Source: Liquidambar formosana
Lineage: Eukaryota > Streptophyta > Magnoliopsida > Saxifragales > Altingiaceae
Length of the DNA: 64,000 nt
Reading direction: 5' to 3'
Assembly: GCA_039720395.1 (NCBI GenBank)
Contig: CM077831.1
Location: forward strand, 4,506,003-4,570,002
The translations under genes and the position numbers were made by a program. The notes beneath the pieces were generated by a model. That model had not been told where the DNA came from. It did not search any database and saw only the letters and a list, made by a program, of their open reading frames with translations. Of the stretch, positions 30,919-44,229 are shown piece after piece. Within the stretch, counting starts at the first letter, position 1. Each line of letters starts with the position of its first letter.

Positions 30919-33702
30919 TGTGAACCCCGGAAATTGGGCCCACGAGGGATTGAAAAGAAAGTGGGTTTGAAAAAGAAAAAGGAAAGGAGTCGCCACCTTA
31001 TTTTTTAAAGGAAACAAGGAAAACCCTAAAAATCAGGTTGTTTTAGGAAAACAATTTGAATGACTCCATAAAAAAAGGAAAGGCAAAAACCAATCTTTTG
31101 AAAACCAAAGAAATCGGGGATTCGGAGGCTAAGTTATGACATGGGAAGGTTCTAGGCAAAGCCTATAGGCACCCATGTCCTCCTTTCGGTCTCTCAGTTC
31201 ATTTGGGCTAAATTAAAGTCTTTCCATACAAGAATCAGCAAGTATATCATCACAAGAATTGCATGCATATCATATATTTCATTCATCCATCCATGCATAA
31301 TAAGCAAATAAAAACAGAAAATAAAAAGAAGAAAAGAAAACATAAATAAACCTAGGATGCTTGGATCCTAGAACGGACTTGAGCCTCACGAAGAGCGCCT
31401 ACGTACCATGCAACGAAATACATGGATCAAAGTCCACGTAGTTCGATTAGAACTAAGGTTAAGACTTAATACAAACCTATGGTTAAAACCCTAGGTTTCC
31501 TTATTTGATCAAAAGAGTTGAATTTGATAGAGAGTTTGATTTTAGAAAGAACTCCACAAAATGGAAACTTTAATAAAAACCAGAATTTTATTTATGAAGG
31601 AAACCTTTGATTAAACCATAGACTTGTATTAAAAATTAACCCTAAATAGGGAGAAGAGAAGGGATAAGGAAGAAAGGTGAATTGGGGCACCTTCACACCC
31701 ACTTACCTGAGCGCAATTACTCCAAACATTAGCTATTTCAGACATAAGCAGCCCTATTTGCCATAGGACAAATACCACACCTATTTGCACCCTTACAAGT
31801 GCTCAAAACCATGCAAAAACACTAACATGCAAATCTGGACAGAATAGTATTATGACCTAAAATCATCCACTAAGCATGCCAATAGCAAAAACAGCGAACA
31901 ATAATAAGTCCTAACATATTCCTAGAACCATATCATGCATAAAAACCCTAAAACATACTAACATGCATGCAAAACTATCATGTTTACTCCATATGAAAAA
32001 CATATACAGCAAACACGAAGAAAAACCAAATAAAAAAGTCTACTTTATCATGCTATATGAAAACAAACACAAAACAATAACTCTAAAACCCTAAACTCAC
32101 AAATATGCTTAAAAACTCACAAGACATACTTTAATCATGCTAAAACCAAACTAAACAGAAATTAAATCATGCATATTAACTAACTAAAGCAATATAACAT
32201 GATGAAAATCCTAACTCTAACATGCAATGACACTAATCCTAGCACAAGGACAAACAGGAGCACAAGAATCATAACTATGCATTAAAAACCTAAAGGACAG
32301 CCCTAAAGCATGCTAAACAGTAGATAAAAAATAGATATTCCATGTATATTAACTAGCTAGAGTGTTAATACATGATAACAAAGTTACCTTTAACATGCAA
32401 TAAGCCTAACCCATATGAGAACCTAGTTTAAGCTTGAATAGAGAAGGAGAATACCTTAGGAAGTGGCTCCCCTTGTGTTTGTAATTGTTCGTGGCTCCTC
32501 AGGTCTTTAGAGTGAATCAAACCAACACGAATCCTCCTCTTTGTCAAAGTGGTATCACAGCAAAGAGATCAAAACTCACTCAACTTTGAAAAGAAATAGA
32601 AAACAAAAAGAGAACAAGAGAAAAGAAAAAGTGATTCTCGTCACTTTGCAGCAGCAGCAACTTCAATCGCGTTTTTGGGTATGAAAACGTTAGATTTGGA
32701 CAAAGCTTGTGAAATACAAAGTTGTAGAGAATTGAATTATCTTTCTAACAAGACCAATTTCATCAAATTCTGACTTCGGATGAAAAAGTTATGATTAAAA
32801 TACGACCGCTGGTTTTCAGAAAATCTGCTGCTGAATTATGACGAATTTCACTCCCTCCAAACCCTCTTCTCCTCTCCCCTTGTTTAAAGACATTAAGAGA
32901 GTATTTATAGCTGAAATCTGGAGTTTCCCTTTCCTTCCTGGACTAGGTTTCCTTGGAGAATAATCAAAAGGTATTTTATAATGATAAAAGACTTCTAATC
33001 TGAATAGGAAAAGGAAATTGTCTTTTATAAAAATTGGGAGACTGACCGCTAACACGCATGCACATGTATCGTATGTGCGTACACACACTCATCACATACG
33101 TACACGTGTTAGTGTCATGATAAAAATGGCTAATTTAATAAAATAATTTTCTTTTCATTTTAACCAAAAATCTCATGCTGTGATTCGCACTAATTCTTCA
33201 AGGATAATCCGTAAATAACCACACTAAACTCATCATCAGGCCATATCAAAATTGAACTTCATGAAACACTTTTGAGGGTAAAATGATGACTAATGAAAGT
33301 CAATTTGAAAAGATTTGGTTGGTAATTGTGAGTCAATTAGAGCTAACCCAAGGAAGGGTCAATTAACCAACTTGAACTACATCGAGCCATTTTAATCCCG
33401 AGCCATTGACTTACCAAATTGAACCTAGAAATACCTCTTATGCATCCATATGAACTCCAATTGACAATTTGGAGATCATTTCAAGGTCAAATGAAAAGTT
33501 TGGGACTTAAAAGACGATTATGCCCCTCAAGTCACAAAAGCTCTTATTATCCCTCAAGATCAACTCCAATTTGAACCAAAATTCATATCCATTGTCCTTG
33601 TGACTCTAGAAAACTAATGCAAGTGACTAGACTCAAAAACAAAACAAAAACATGCATGAAATGATGAGCCCTAGTAAGGTGGTGCAAAAATGGGGTGTGA
33701 CA
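30919..33702 (-). mobile_element. Tat-1 5' LTR
   Basis: It is the same length as the 3' LTR, with differences such as AGCAAG versus AGCACG near 31236/16122 and CCTCC versus CACCC near 31179/16065. The TATA box is at 32902-32909 on the minus strand. Transcription of Tat-1 would start here and run toward lower coordinates. Confidence 0.95.
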
Positions 33703-34707
33703 ATGCCTATGTGTCTTTCCATTACTTCTAGTTCGGGAATTCCCTAATGTCTCATCTTCCTCAATTGTACCGTCACCAATGGCATCTTCTACTTGAGTTC
33801 CAGCCCCAATCAACGCCTTAAAGTTTGGAAAATAGCTTGCAAATAGATGCTTATGGTAGATAGGGAGGAGGTTCTTAACTACCATCTGAATCTGCTCTTC
33901 TTCATTGGGTCGGTTCACCATTTGAGAAGCCTTTCGTCTCCACCTTGTAATGAATCCGGAGAAGGTTTCATTAGCCCCTTGTTTTGTAGTCTCCAAGTCT
34001 CTTCGAGTAACGTCCACCTCCGTATTGTACTTGTAGTGTTCCGAGAATTCATTGCATATGTCCCCCCAAGTCCGAGTCCTATTCTCATCCAATGATAAAA
34101 ACCATTTCAAAGCGGAAGTGGCCAAGGTTTCATGGAACATTTGAGCCAAAAGCTCGTCAGTGGCCCCTCGAGGGTGCATAGCTCGTACATACATCTTCAA
34201 ATGAGTCTTAGGACAGCCCGTCCCATCAAATTTCTCTAACTCTGGCATCTTGAATTGCAATGGAATACGAGCTGTTGGAAACAAAGATAAAGTCCGCACA
34301 TCGACCATGTCATCAGCCCTACGAATCCCTTTTATAGTTTTCTCGAATGCTTCTACCTTGCTAGCTAACACAGAATCATTACTGGTACCCTTTCCTTTGG
34401 TTTCCCCTTCTAAGTTGATGACTACAGGTTTTGAACTACTTTCCCCCCTTGTTTTGGTGTTCTCATTAGATTGAGGTCCCTCTTTGGTGCCAGCCCCATG
34501 AGGTATACCCAAGGAATGGGCCTTAGAGCCATTCTGGTTGAGATCTGCCATCTTCTGTTGCTTCTCTTGAGCCATTTTCAATGCTGTATTGGATGTCTCG
34601 GCGGTGTGGTCAAGCTTGGCCATGATGGCTTTCAAACAAGCCTCAAGGTCAAAGTTCCTTTCACTAGTCCCTTTGTTAGCCATCTCGGGTTCAAAATTTG
34701 AGTCCAA
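33703..34707 (-). pseudogene. gag: Tat-2 gag, N-terminal part, cut by the Tat-1 insertion
   Basis: The frame starts at the ATG at 34707 (MDSNFEPEMANKGTSER; the second Met matches the Tat-1 gag start). It is strongly similar to Tat-1 gag through the capsid region, for example KMPELEKFDGTGCPKTHL and HETLATSALKWFLSLDENR. It is open up to the TSD at 33707-33703. The frame continues open into the nested LTR as far as 33583, but those last codons are not gag. The remainder of gag lies at 15804-15480. This copy has CGA where Tat-1 has its first premature TGA. Confidence 0.85.
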
Positions 34708-35833
34708 CCTTAATAAGTTGTCACGGGTTTAATCCAACCCCCCTTCAAGAACAAAATCCCCTTTTTAGGCTATGACGAAAACATTTTAACAATATTTCCA
34801 TGACTGCGCTAAATTGATAAGTGTGATCTTATAAAGCATCCCCTTAGTTAGACATCTCATCTTCAAGGGTACCTTGAAGTGTGAGATGACGTACTAAGGA
34901 CATGAAGGTGAGTCACTTAGTCTTAGGTTCTAACCATTAACCATCACAAAACCATCAAGAGTCACTTTCCCCCAAGTGTAAGCAAACTATGAGCTAGGTT
35001 TAAATAGTATATCTCCTTAGTTAGACACCTTATCCTCAAAAGTGTCCTTAAGACGGAAGGTGAGGTGACATACTAAAGACATAAAGATGAATAAGCCCCT
35101 ACTTCTTAACCCCTAATCAAACACTTCACTCCAAACAAGCCCCTATTGGTTCATTGAAAAGCCCATGATTAAATGGTCTTAGCTCACATACCTTTAATTA
35201 GTCCATCCCTCTTTTAAGGAGCCCCTTGGGTGAAGGGTGGATGTACTTACTAAGGGTATGTAGGTGAGACCATATATCAAGTGTCAATCATTACACATGG
35301 TTAAAATAAACCTAAGCCTAGAACACAACTTATGAGCATAGCAACACAACACAAGCACGGCATGATATCATTACAATCAAGTGTGGGTGCATAATGGTGA
35401 ACCAATAGTGCCCTACAAGTCTGTCTACATGGACTAATGATAAGGGTAGGTTGGGCTCCTTCACTTGCTTGAACAATCTTTATACCTAACCACATGTGAC
35501 ATCAGGAACGCCGCGTGGGTCCAGCAGTACGTGATTAACTCATTTAATATACCCAAGGGCAAGCCCAAGGGTACTTGGCAAGAGAGGTTGATAGCTTTCA
35601 CCCCAACACATGGAATCAGGAAAACCAAGGTTGAGGCTAGGCCCATCAGTGGCAAGGATACATCAAGGGACATCGATCCTAACATGCAAGAGTTTGCGCA
35701 CACAATGCAATAAATGGAAGCACACAATCAAGTGGATGCAATGTGATTGATTTTAATTAAACAAAAGAAATTAATTTAGCCCAATTAAACTTTATAGAGT
35801 CTAGCCCACAAGTCCCCAGTGGAGTCGCCAGCC
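34708..35833 (-). other. Tat-2 5' leader with primer binding site
   Basis: The primer binding site TGGCGACTCCACTGGGGA lies at 35830-35813, three bases from the LTR. The block at 35400-35715 is shared with Tat-1. The rest, about 34708-35400, is AT-rich and shows nothing recognisable. Confidence 0.7.
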
Positions 35834-38800
35834 TGTGGACCCCGGAAAGTTGAGGCCCACGTGGGGGTTTGAAAAAAAGGAAAGGAAAGGAGTCGCCACC
35901 TTATTTTTTAAAGGAAATAAGGAAAACCCTAAAATGTTTTATTTTCCAAAACGAGTGACTCCATGCTTAAAACGGTAAGGCGAAAGATCTTTTGGAAATC
36001 AAAGATGGTGGATTCGGAGGCTAAGTTATGATATGGGAAGGTTCTAGGCAAAGCCTATAGGCACCCATATCGCCCTAAACGGTCTCTTAACTTAATTGGG
36101 CTAAATCAAAGTCTTAAACACTCAAGAAATAGCAATTATCATCCCAAGGCAGCATGCATATCATCCATTCATTCATCCACACAATCAAATAAATCAAAGA
36201 AAATAGAAAAGAGAAATAGGGGGATAGGAAACCTAGGATACTTAGTATCCTAGGGCGGATTTGAACTTCACGAAGAGCGCCTACGTACCATGTATGGAAA
36301 TACATGGATCAAAGTCCACGTAGTTCGAATGGGGAATAGGGTTAAACCCTAATAGAGGCCTATGGTAAACCCTAAATGTCCCTTCATAAGATAATAGAGT
36401 TTCCAAAGATAAATGATTCTCAAAAGATCTTTAGAAAATATGGAATTTGTTAAAGATAGAAACTTTGATTTAAAAAGCATTTTTTTTTATGAATGGAAAC
36501 TATAGGAATTACCATATCCCTCTATTAGGGAATAATCCTTGGAGGGAGAAAGGAAAGTTTCAAGGAAAGGAAAGAAAGGTGAATTAGGGCACCTTCATAC
36601 CCAACTTACCTTAAGCAAAAGCAACCTGTCAAAATAACCACCCTATTGCATTGGGTAGTTACCTTATTTGCAAGATTTCATCTTGCAATAGCCAAAATAA
36701 CCACCCCACATTGGTGGAGTAGTTGCACCTATTGTACCTATCAAGCACCTGCAATTTGCATGCAAAACATACCAAAAATACCAACCAACCAAACTTAGTT
36801 TCTAATCAAGCAATTATCATGCTAAAACATAGGCTAACACATGCTCAAAACTCATCATTAAAGCCATTAAACAGATCTGGACAGAATTGAAATAGAGCTT
36901 AAAATCAACCATAAATCATGTAAACAACATGAATCATAAGCTAACTAAAACCCTAATTCAACCCTATATGCAATGACATGCAAAAAAGCCCTAAAATCAA
37001 CTACATGGATGCTCAAAATATCATGTTTAGGACAATAAAAAAATCTGGACAGAATGGTATTAAGGCCTATATTCATCCACTAAACATGCAAACAACATAA
37101 ACAGTGAACAATCATAAACCCTAATTCAACCCTAGAACCATGACATGCGTAAAAACCCTAAAATCCACTACATGAATGCTAAAAATATCATAGTTACCTA
37201 ATATGGAACACATATGCAGCAACTATGAAGAAAAACTAAAGAAGAATCCTAAGCTATCATGCTATATGCAACTTTCCTAAAACAAGGATGAATGAAACCC
37301 TAGAATCACAATAGTGCATAAAATCCCATGAAATCACTTTAAACCATGCAAAACAGAATATGATCAGCATTCAATCCATGCATATTAATCAATAGAATGA
37401 TCCACACATGATAAAGACATAGGCTTTCACATGAAATAATGCTATTCTAAGCATAAACTCAATTTCAGCACAAGAGAAACCCTAGAATCCCAATTATGCA
37501 GTAAATCACATGGAATAACACTCTAGCATGCTAAACAGCCCATAAACATTATCCTAATCATGCATACTAACTAATAGAAGTAGCAAGACATGATAAAAAC
37601 ACAAGCTTTAATATGCAACAAAGTTATTTCATGCAGAAAACCAATTTCAGCACTAAGGAAACCCTAAAATCCCAAACATGCAATAAATCACATGGAATAG
37701 CATTCTAGCATACTAAACAGCCCATGAATATCATCCTAGACATGCATACTAGCTACTAGAAACAACAGGACATGATAGAGGCATATGCTTTGACATAAAA
37801 TCATGCTATTCTATGCAAAAAACCCTAACTTTAAAAGAAAAGAGAAAGAGGGAGAGGTATACCTATGGTGGCTGCTGTAGAGAGTCCTCCTTCTCTTATG
37901 CACTGCTGGGAATTCCTTCCTTCAAGCCTTCAAGCCAAACTCCAGCACTCCTTCAAGCTTTCTCTCTCACTCGCTCACTCAAAGTTTAGGTTAAACTACC
38001 CTAAGGATGGCTGTCATAGCCTCCAAGTCTCACACATACCTCTCACTTCAGGAATTGCCTCCCCTATTGCTGAAGTAAAAGGGGGTATTTATAGGGATTG
38101 AGGGGAAACCCTCAATGGTTGGGATTAAAACTCTAGGTATTGATCCAAGGGCTCTTAGAGGTTCCCTTGGGGCTCAAGTAGGTCAAATAGGGCTGGAAAT
38201 AGGGTTAAATGGCGGCTGGAAGCGAGCAAATCCGAGGAAATAGGAAGGGAGCCACGTCAAGACTCAAAAAAGGAAAGTGGCTTGGGTGACCACCTGGGGC
38301 TAGGCGGCTAGCCGCCCAGGCCTGGGTGGTCACCCGAGGCCCTGTCAGCTTCAGCCCATTTTTGACCCTTTCGGCTTCCAAATGTGTTTCAGGGCTCAAA
38401 TCAACTCCGATTTTGACGAAACGAAAGCCAAAATGACCGTGTTTCGAAGGGGAATGTAATTTGAGTCACTTAAGGGCAAGAAACCCTAGCCATGGCTGCA
38501 TGGTTAGGTCCTACAAAGGCGGTTAACCGCTATGCACCACCATCGCTTAGCTTAGGTATGCACATAGGGTTGCACCAAATGCTTCCCAATTCGAAATTCA
38601 ACCTCCCTAAACACATTTGGGGATGAAATTAAGACTAATCAAAGTCAAATGAATAGTCATGGAGTGAAAATCATGAACCAATTCGAGCTAACCCGAAGTT
38701 GGTCTCTTAACCAACTTAAGCCATATTGGGCCATTCTAATCCCGAACCTTCAATTCATCAAATTGAACCCATAAATACCTCAAATACATCCATATGAACT

Positions 38801-39046
38801 CCAATTGGCAACTTGGAGATCATTTCAAGGTCAAATGGAAAGTTTGTGACCTAAAAGACGATTATGCCCTTCAAGTCACAAAAGTTCTTATTAACCCTCA
38901 AGATCAACTCCAAATTGAACCAAAATTCATATCCAGTGTCTTTGTGATTCTAGAAAACTAATGCAAGTAACTAGACTAAAAAACAAAACAAAAACATGCA
39001 TGGAATGACAAACCCTAGTAAGGTGGTGCAAAAATGGGGTGTGACA
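35834..39046 (-). mobile_element. Tat-2 5' LTR, complete B-type reference copy
   Basis: It is 3213 bp long, with minus-strand termini TGTCACACCCC (39046) and GGGGTCCACA (35834). It includes a GC-rich palindrome at 38281-38338 (14-bp outer arms, inner palindrome GGCGGCTAGCCGCC at 38303-38316), TATAAATA at 38093-38086, the 182-bp tandem repeats (about 37380-37800), the hairpin cluster (about 36620-36720), a splice donor at 36609, the double-hairpin block (36235-36330) and GGTGGCGACTCC at 35900-35889. A gene is absent; small frames are not conserved in a coding way. Confidence 0.9.
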
Positions 39047-40086
39047 CCCCACATTCCCCTTATGTATCCCTTTCTTTAAATTATGTAAATGTTACGTAAT
39101 CGAGAGCGCACTAAGGAGCATGGTGGACCCAAAGGAGCATGACAGCGCCCAATAAGCCAATGGTGGAGACCATTAAGCCAAGGGAGCAAATTGAAGGACT
39201 TGAAAGCTTAGAGAAGTGTTTCAAGACAGCATACATGTTTCAAATGTGTTATTTTACGATCACCCACACCCACCTTAGACCTTGGATTCAATCTATTGGC
39301 TTGGATTGAATCCTCTCAAAGTCCATAATCATCATAGTGGGAGCTTTTAATGAGATTAATAGTGATGGCTCCAAATCCATAGATCGTTATATGTCTCCTT
39401 TTAGGGACTAATATCGATAAGTGGATTATTATTATGCTGTTCATTTTTTATATTTAGATGCATGAGATGTATGTTAAATTAGTTAATTTGATGAGACCCT
39501 AAAAACCCCTCTCTTTTAATATTAAGTTGAAATGGAGAATACATTAGGGAATGCATTCTTCATTGCCTTCCATCATTATAGGATCATCTAACGTCCTTTA
39601 ATGTGGGTATCTAGCTACAGACATGTAGGAGCTACCCATATTAAAGACATTACTTGAAACAATCACATATAAGATATCATCGGGTGCCTAAATTGGTATA
39701 TACCAAGAAACTATAATGTGAGTTATATATTTGGCGAAACATACCTGTGTGAATGATGGGCTTAACTTAACTAGGGAAGTATTCCAAGAAACTATAATGT
39801 AAGGAGTACGTACCCTAGAGGCAAAATGGTTGGAACATGCTTATGAAGCAATAGATGAAGAATTGTCTCCTCATTATGGGTTAGAAGTCAAGAAACTATA
39901 ATGTGACGCTTCTAGGTCACAGTGGGACCCCAATCCCCATTAGGAATGAGATTCCTGAATTCCATTAGAGGGTGTATGGAATTTGATAAAATAGTGGGAG
40001 GTACCATATGATTAAAGACCCGATCATTATGGATTAAAAAATTAAATCTAATTTTTCGTTTAATTTTCTGTATGTAGATCACCGTA
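39047..40086 (+). other. Cop-2 leader (3' portion) with three constant-loop hairpins
   Basis: The region is homologous to 49857-50899 of Cop-1. Three hairpins lie at 39697-39729, 39779-39809 and 39882-39914. Their 17-base loop is AAGAAACTATAATGTGA (the second ends TAA), while the arms differ: TATATACC/GTTATATA, GTATTCC/GGAGTAC and TAGAAGTC/CGCTTCTA. Isolated arm mismatches are present. No gene is seen. Confidence 0.75.
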
Positions 40087-43000
40087 ATGGCTCACCGCAA
40101 CCCGTTATCCAACATTTTGGAAACCAACCTTTTAACTGGACCTAATTATCTTGATTGGCTAAGGAATTTAAAAATCGTTTTGAATTCCAAAAATATTACC
40201 TATGCACTTCAAAGTCCACTTCCCAATGCTCCTACTGAGGCTACAACTTAGCAAGAGAAAGACGCTTATCAGAAGCGCAGGGATGATGATCTTATGACGA
40301 GATGCTATATAATGGTGTCTCTAAGTCCTAAGCTTAAGAAGCAATATGAGTCCATGGGAAGTGCACCCGAGATATTTATCCACATACAAGAGTTGTATGG
40401 TAAAGAGTTTTTGCTTGAATGTGATGAATGGGTTGAAGTTCCTGCTTCCAATTCTGTGCTCAAGCCTAAAGGCAAGGGAATAAGAAAGGGTAAGAGTACC
40501 CGAAGAAAGAAGAAAGGTAAAGGGATCTGTTTTTACTGCGGCAAAGATGGGCATTGGAAATGTAACTGCCAAGAGTATCTGGATACTCTAAAGAACAAAT
40601 CTTCGGAAGGTATAGATCATGCTCTTATACTTGAGACTAACATGAGTATTAGCTCTACTTCCACTTGGGTACTAGATTCTGGTGCGAGTTCTCATATTTG
40701 TAATTCCATGCAGGACCTAGTGGGAAGCAGAAGGCTGAGTAAAGGAGAAGTAACCCTACGAGTGGGAAATGGAGTAAACGTTGCTGCATTAGCCGTAGGG
40801 ACTTGCTGCTTGACTTTGCCTAGTGGGAGTAGTTTAGAATTATTAGGCTGTCTTTATATTCCAGAAGTTATAAGAAACATTATTTCTATTTCAGTGTTAT
40901 CTAAACAAGGATTTAGGTTTGTTTTTGAGGAGAATAAATGTTCTTTATTTAAAAATGAAGAGTTCATTACTTCTGGAGTTTATGTGAGTGGCCTTTATTT
41001 TCTAAACTTTATTGCAAATGTTAATTGCATAGAGCATGATTGTTCTAAATTGAATGTAGACAAACCTAAGAGAACAAGAGATGAAGAAAACTCTGCATAT
41101 AACTGGCACCTGAGACTAGGTCACATCAGTGAGAATAGGATTAACAAGATGTGTAAGGATGGACAATTGGGTCTATTGGCTTCTATGCCCTTTCCAACTT
41201 GTGAATCCTATTTACTAGGTAAAATGACCAAGTCACCTTTCACCGGTCACGGTGAGAGGGCTGCAAACATATTAGGATTAATACATAGTGATGTATGTGG
41301 TCCTATGAGCATACATGCTCGTGGAGGTTTCTCTTATTTTATAACCTTTACCAATGATCATTCTATGTATGGGTATCTGTACTTGATGAAGTACAAATCT
41401 GAAGCATTTGAAAAGTTCAAAGAATTCAGATATGAAGTAGAGAAACAAATCGGTAAAAGTATTAAAGCTCTTCGATCGGATCGAGGAGGAGAATATTTAA
41501 CCGGTGAGTTTTTAGATCATCTTGTTCAGGCAGGCATTCTATCTCAATGGACACCTCCTGGAACACCACAGCTTAATGGTGTGTTAGAAAGGAGGAATAG
41601 AACCTTATTGGATATGGTTAGGTCCATGATGAGTTAGACTGATTTACCATTGTCCTTTTGGGAACATGCCCTAGAAACTGCCACGTACTTGTTGAACAGA
41701 GTCCCAACCAAAGCTGTCCCTAAGACACCATATGAGATATGGGCAGGAAAAGCACCAAGCCTTAAGCACATTAAGGTTTGGGGTTGCACCGCATATGTAA
41801 AGACACATGATGCAACCAAATTGGAATCAAGATCAATTAAGTGTAGGTTTGTGGGATATCCTAAAGAGAGTATAGGATATTATTTCTATTATCCTGATGA
41901 ACAAAAGGTGTTTGTTACTAAGTTTGCAGTCTTTCTTGAAAAAGAGTTTATTCAAGAAGGAGACAATAACAGGAAAATAGAACTCAAAGAATTGTTTGAT
42001 GAGACACAAACCAACAGTGATCCCACCCCTGTCCCTGAAGAGACAAAACCCACTAATGTACTACAACCTCTCCGTAGATCAAGTAGGGTATCTGTTGCTC
42101 CTGAGAGATATGGATTTCTCAACCATAATGTAGAGGAATTGTTCCTTGGTGATAGAGAATACCCAGATGACTCTACTACTTATGGACAGGCGATTTCAGA
42201 TATTGATTCGAACAAATGGCTAGAAGCTATGAAATCTGAAATGGACTCGATGTATTCCAACAAAGTCTAGACTTTAGTTGATCCACCAGAAGGTATAGTA
42301 CCTATTGGCTACAAATGGATCTTCAAAGGGAAGATAGGCTCAGATGGAAAGGTAGAGACCTATAAAGCTAGGCTAGTGGCGAAAGGTTACTGATAAAGAC
42401 ATGGTATTGACTATGAGGAAACCTTCTCACTAGTGGCTATGCTTAAGTCCATTAGGATCTTGTTAGCTATAGCTGCACACTACGATTATGAGATATGGCA
42501 AATGGACGTAAAGACCGCTTTCCTTAATGGCAACATTGAGGAAAACCTTTATATGCAGCAACCTGAGGGTTTTACATCCAATAGTGAGGACCACAAAGTG
42601 TGCAAGCTACAGCGGTCCATTTATGGACTTAAACAAGCTTCTAGAAGTTGGAACATCCGATTCGATGAGGCAATCAAATCGTTTGGTTTCCTACAGAATA
42701 TAGATGAACCATGTGTGTACAAGAAGGTTAGTGGGAGTGCAATTACCTTCCTGGTCCTATATGTTGATGACATTCTACTTATCAGGAATAATGTAGAAAC
42801 GTTATCCAAAGTGAAAGAGTGGCTTTCATAGAATTTCTCCATGAAAGATTTGGGAGAAGCATGCTATATTTTAGGAATAAAGGTTTATAGAGATAGATCT
42901 AAAAGGATGCTAGGTCCCTCCCAATCTTTGTACATAGACAAAATATTAAAAAGGTTCAATTTAGAAGATTCCAAAAGAAGTCTAATTCCTGTTAGGCATG

Positions 43001-43746
43001 GAATCAAGTTGTCTAAAAACATGGCACCTAAAACTCTAGAGGAGATTGCGTACATGAGGACGATTCCCTATGCTTCTGCAGTAGGGAGTCTAATGTATGC
43101 CATGTTATGTACAAGACCAGATATCGCTTTTGGTGTAAGTGTTACAAGCAAATATCAGGCAGACCCAAGTGTGAAACACTGGGAAGCAGTCAAGGCTGTC
43201 CTTAAGTACTTAAGAAGAACTAAGGAACTATTCCTTATCTATGGAGGAAGAAACTTAGAAATGGTTGGTTATACAGATTCAGATTTTTAATCTAACGATG
43301 ATGATAGGAAATCAATATTAGGGTATGTTTTCACCTTGAATGGTGGAGCTGTAAGTTGGAGGAGCTGTAAACAAGATGTTACAACGGACTCCACTACAGA
43401 GGCTAAGTACATTGCTGCATCAGAGGTTACAAAGGAAGCTGTTTGGATAAAGAAGTTCATTACTGAACTGGGAGTAGTTCCTGCCATTGAGAAGCCCTAG
43501 CCATTGTTTTGTGGTAACAACGGGATTATTGCTCAAGCTAAGGAACCACGGTCTCATCAAAAGTCCAAACACATTGAGCGTCGATTCCATGTGATTAGAG
43601 AGATTATTGGAAGAGGTAATATTAGCATACAGAAGATTCACACAACAAAGAATGTAGCAGATCCCTTCACTAAAGCTATGACCCAAGAGCAGTTGGATCA
43701 CCACAGACAGGAAATGGGTATTAGATACATTGTGGATTGGCTATAG
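40087..43746 (+). pseudogene. Cop-2 gag-pol, one frame with eight in-frame stops
   Basis: A single reading frame runs from the ATG at 40087 to 43746 with no frameshift. Stops lie at 40249 (TAG), 41635 (TAG), 42268 (TAG), 42391 (TGA), 42394 (TAA), 42829 (TAG), 43288 (TAA) and 43498 (TAG). Domains in order: gag with an in-frame internal deletion relative to Cop-1; zinc knuckle CFYCGKDGHWKCNC; protease WVLDSGASSH; integrase with an H-x4-H finger whose CxxC has lost a Cys (CESY); core residues in HSDVCGPM, RSDRGGEY and NGVLERRN; reverse transcriptase with QMDVKTAFLNG and YVDDILL; RNase H with GYTDSDF and TTEAKY. Gag-protease-integrase-RT-RNaseH is the Ty1/copia order. At least four stops fit C-to-T or G-to-A changes. 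Confidence 0.9.
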
Positions 43747-43750
43747 TGCA

Positions 43751-43760
43751 AGTGGGAGAT
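43751..43760 (+). promoter_or_regulatory. polypurine tract of Cop-2
   Basis: AGTGGGAGAT directly precedes the 3' LTR start TGTTAG at 43761. Cop-1 has the same tract at 53799-53808. Confidence 0.8.
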
Positions 43761-44229
43761 TGTTAGAGTTATGCCCTAGAGCCAATCATAGAGATGATTA
43801 TTTAGGGACAAAGGAACAATCGTTTGATTTCATTTATGTATATCACATTTATTATTGATTTAATAAAAGGGCTTATTCTATTATGTTTGTATGCATCATT
43901 TATATTTACATAATATGTCCAAGGAGTTAGAGTTGAGAATATTGAGTTACAAAGAGTTGTAATTATGAGACTGTAAAAATATCTCTGTACTAAACTCCTA
44001 AATCATTCCTAGTTGAAGGTTCACTATGATGGACAATAATGAACCATAGGACTAGCACTTGTTAGGTTGACTCTATAGGAGGATAGCTGGTCTCAAGCTA
44101 TTTGTGTGGAGACACTACAACCAACAGGTGGGTGCCCATTAATAGAATAGGTACACTGAACGTGACCAAAGATTTGAGATAGACTGAATGGAGTTTTAAC
44201 CTGCCTGTCAATCAGTTTCTCAATGTTAT
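43761..44229 (+). mobile_element. Cop-2 3' LTR, first piece
   Basis: It starts TGTTAGAGTTATGCCC and is cut at GTTAT by the Tat-4 LTR. The piece at 60508-61700 continues it exactly, giving an LTR of about 1.66 kb. Confidence 0.9.

Larger units (their letters stand above)
15805..33702 (-). mobile_element. Tat-1: nearly intact Ty3/gypsy Tat/Ogre-type element
   Basis: This is a 17.9-kb element on the minus strand with two LTRs of equal length (2784 bp each, 33702-30919 and 18588-15805). It is flanked by the perfect 5-bp target duplication ATGCC (15800-15804, 33703-33707). The order is 5' LTR, primer binding site, leader, gag-PR, intron, RT-RNaseH-aRNaseH-INT, spacer, antisense ORF (plus strand), hairpin array, polypurine tract and 3' LTR. 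I noticed only about a dozen LTR mismatches by eye, so insertion was recent. Dual RNase H plus an extra antisense ORF place it in the Tat lineage by established knowledge. Confidence 0.95.
7530..39046 (-). mobile_element. Tat-2: minus-strand Ty3/gypsy Tat-type element, internally deleted and nested
   Basis: Reading the minus strand, the order is 5' LTR (39046-35834), primer binding site (35830-35813), leader, gag (34707-33708), the nested Tat-1 element, the rest of gag (15804-15480), a post-pol spacer, a hairpin array (13200-11750), a polypurine tract and the 3' LTR (11604-7530). No protease, reverse transcriptase or integrase is left, so pol was deleted between gag and the spacer. The 3' LTR lacks its last 750 bp or so, apparently displaced off-window by the Tat-3 insertion. 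The 5' LTR end abuts copia leader sequence, so Tat-2 sits inside Cop-2. Target duplication at the right end would be CCCCA; its partner is not in the window. Confidence 0.8.

Noticed and set aside
33583..33702. C-terminal extension of the Tat-2 gag frame
   Set aside because: These codons lie in the nested Tat-1 LTR beyond the target duplication, so they are not gag.
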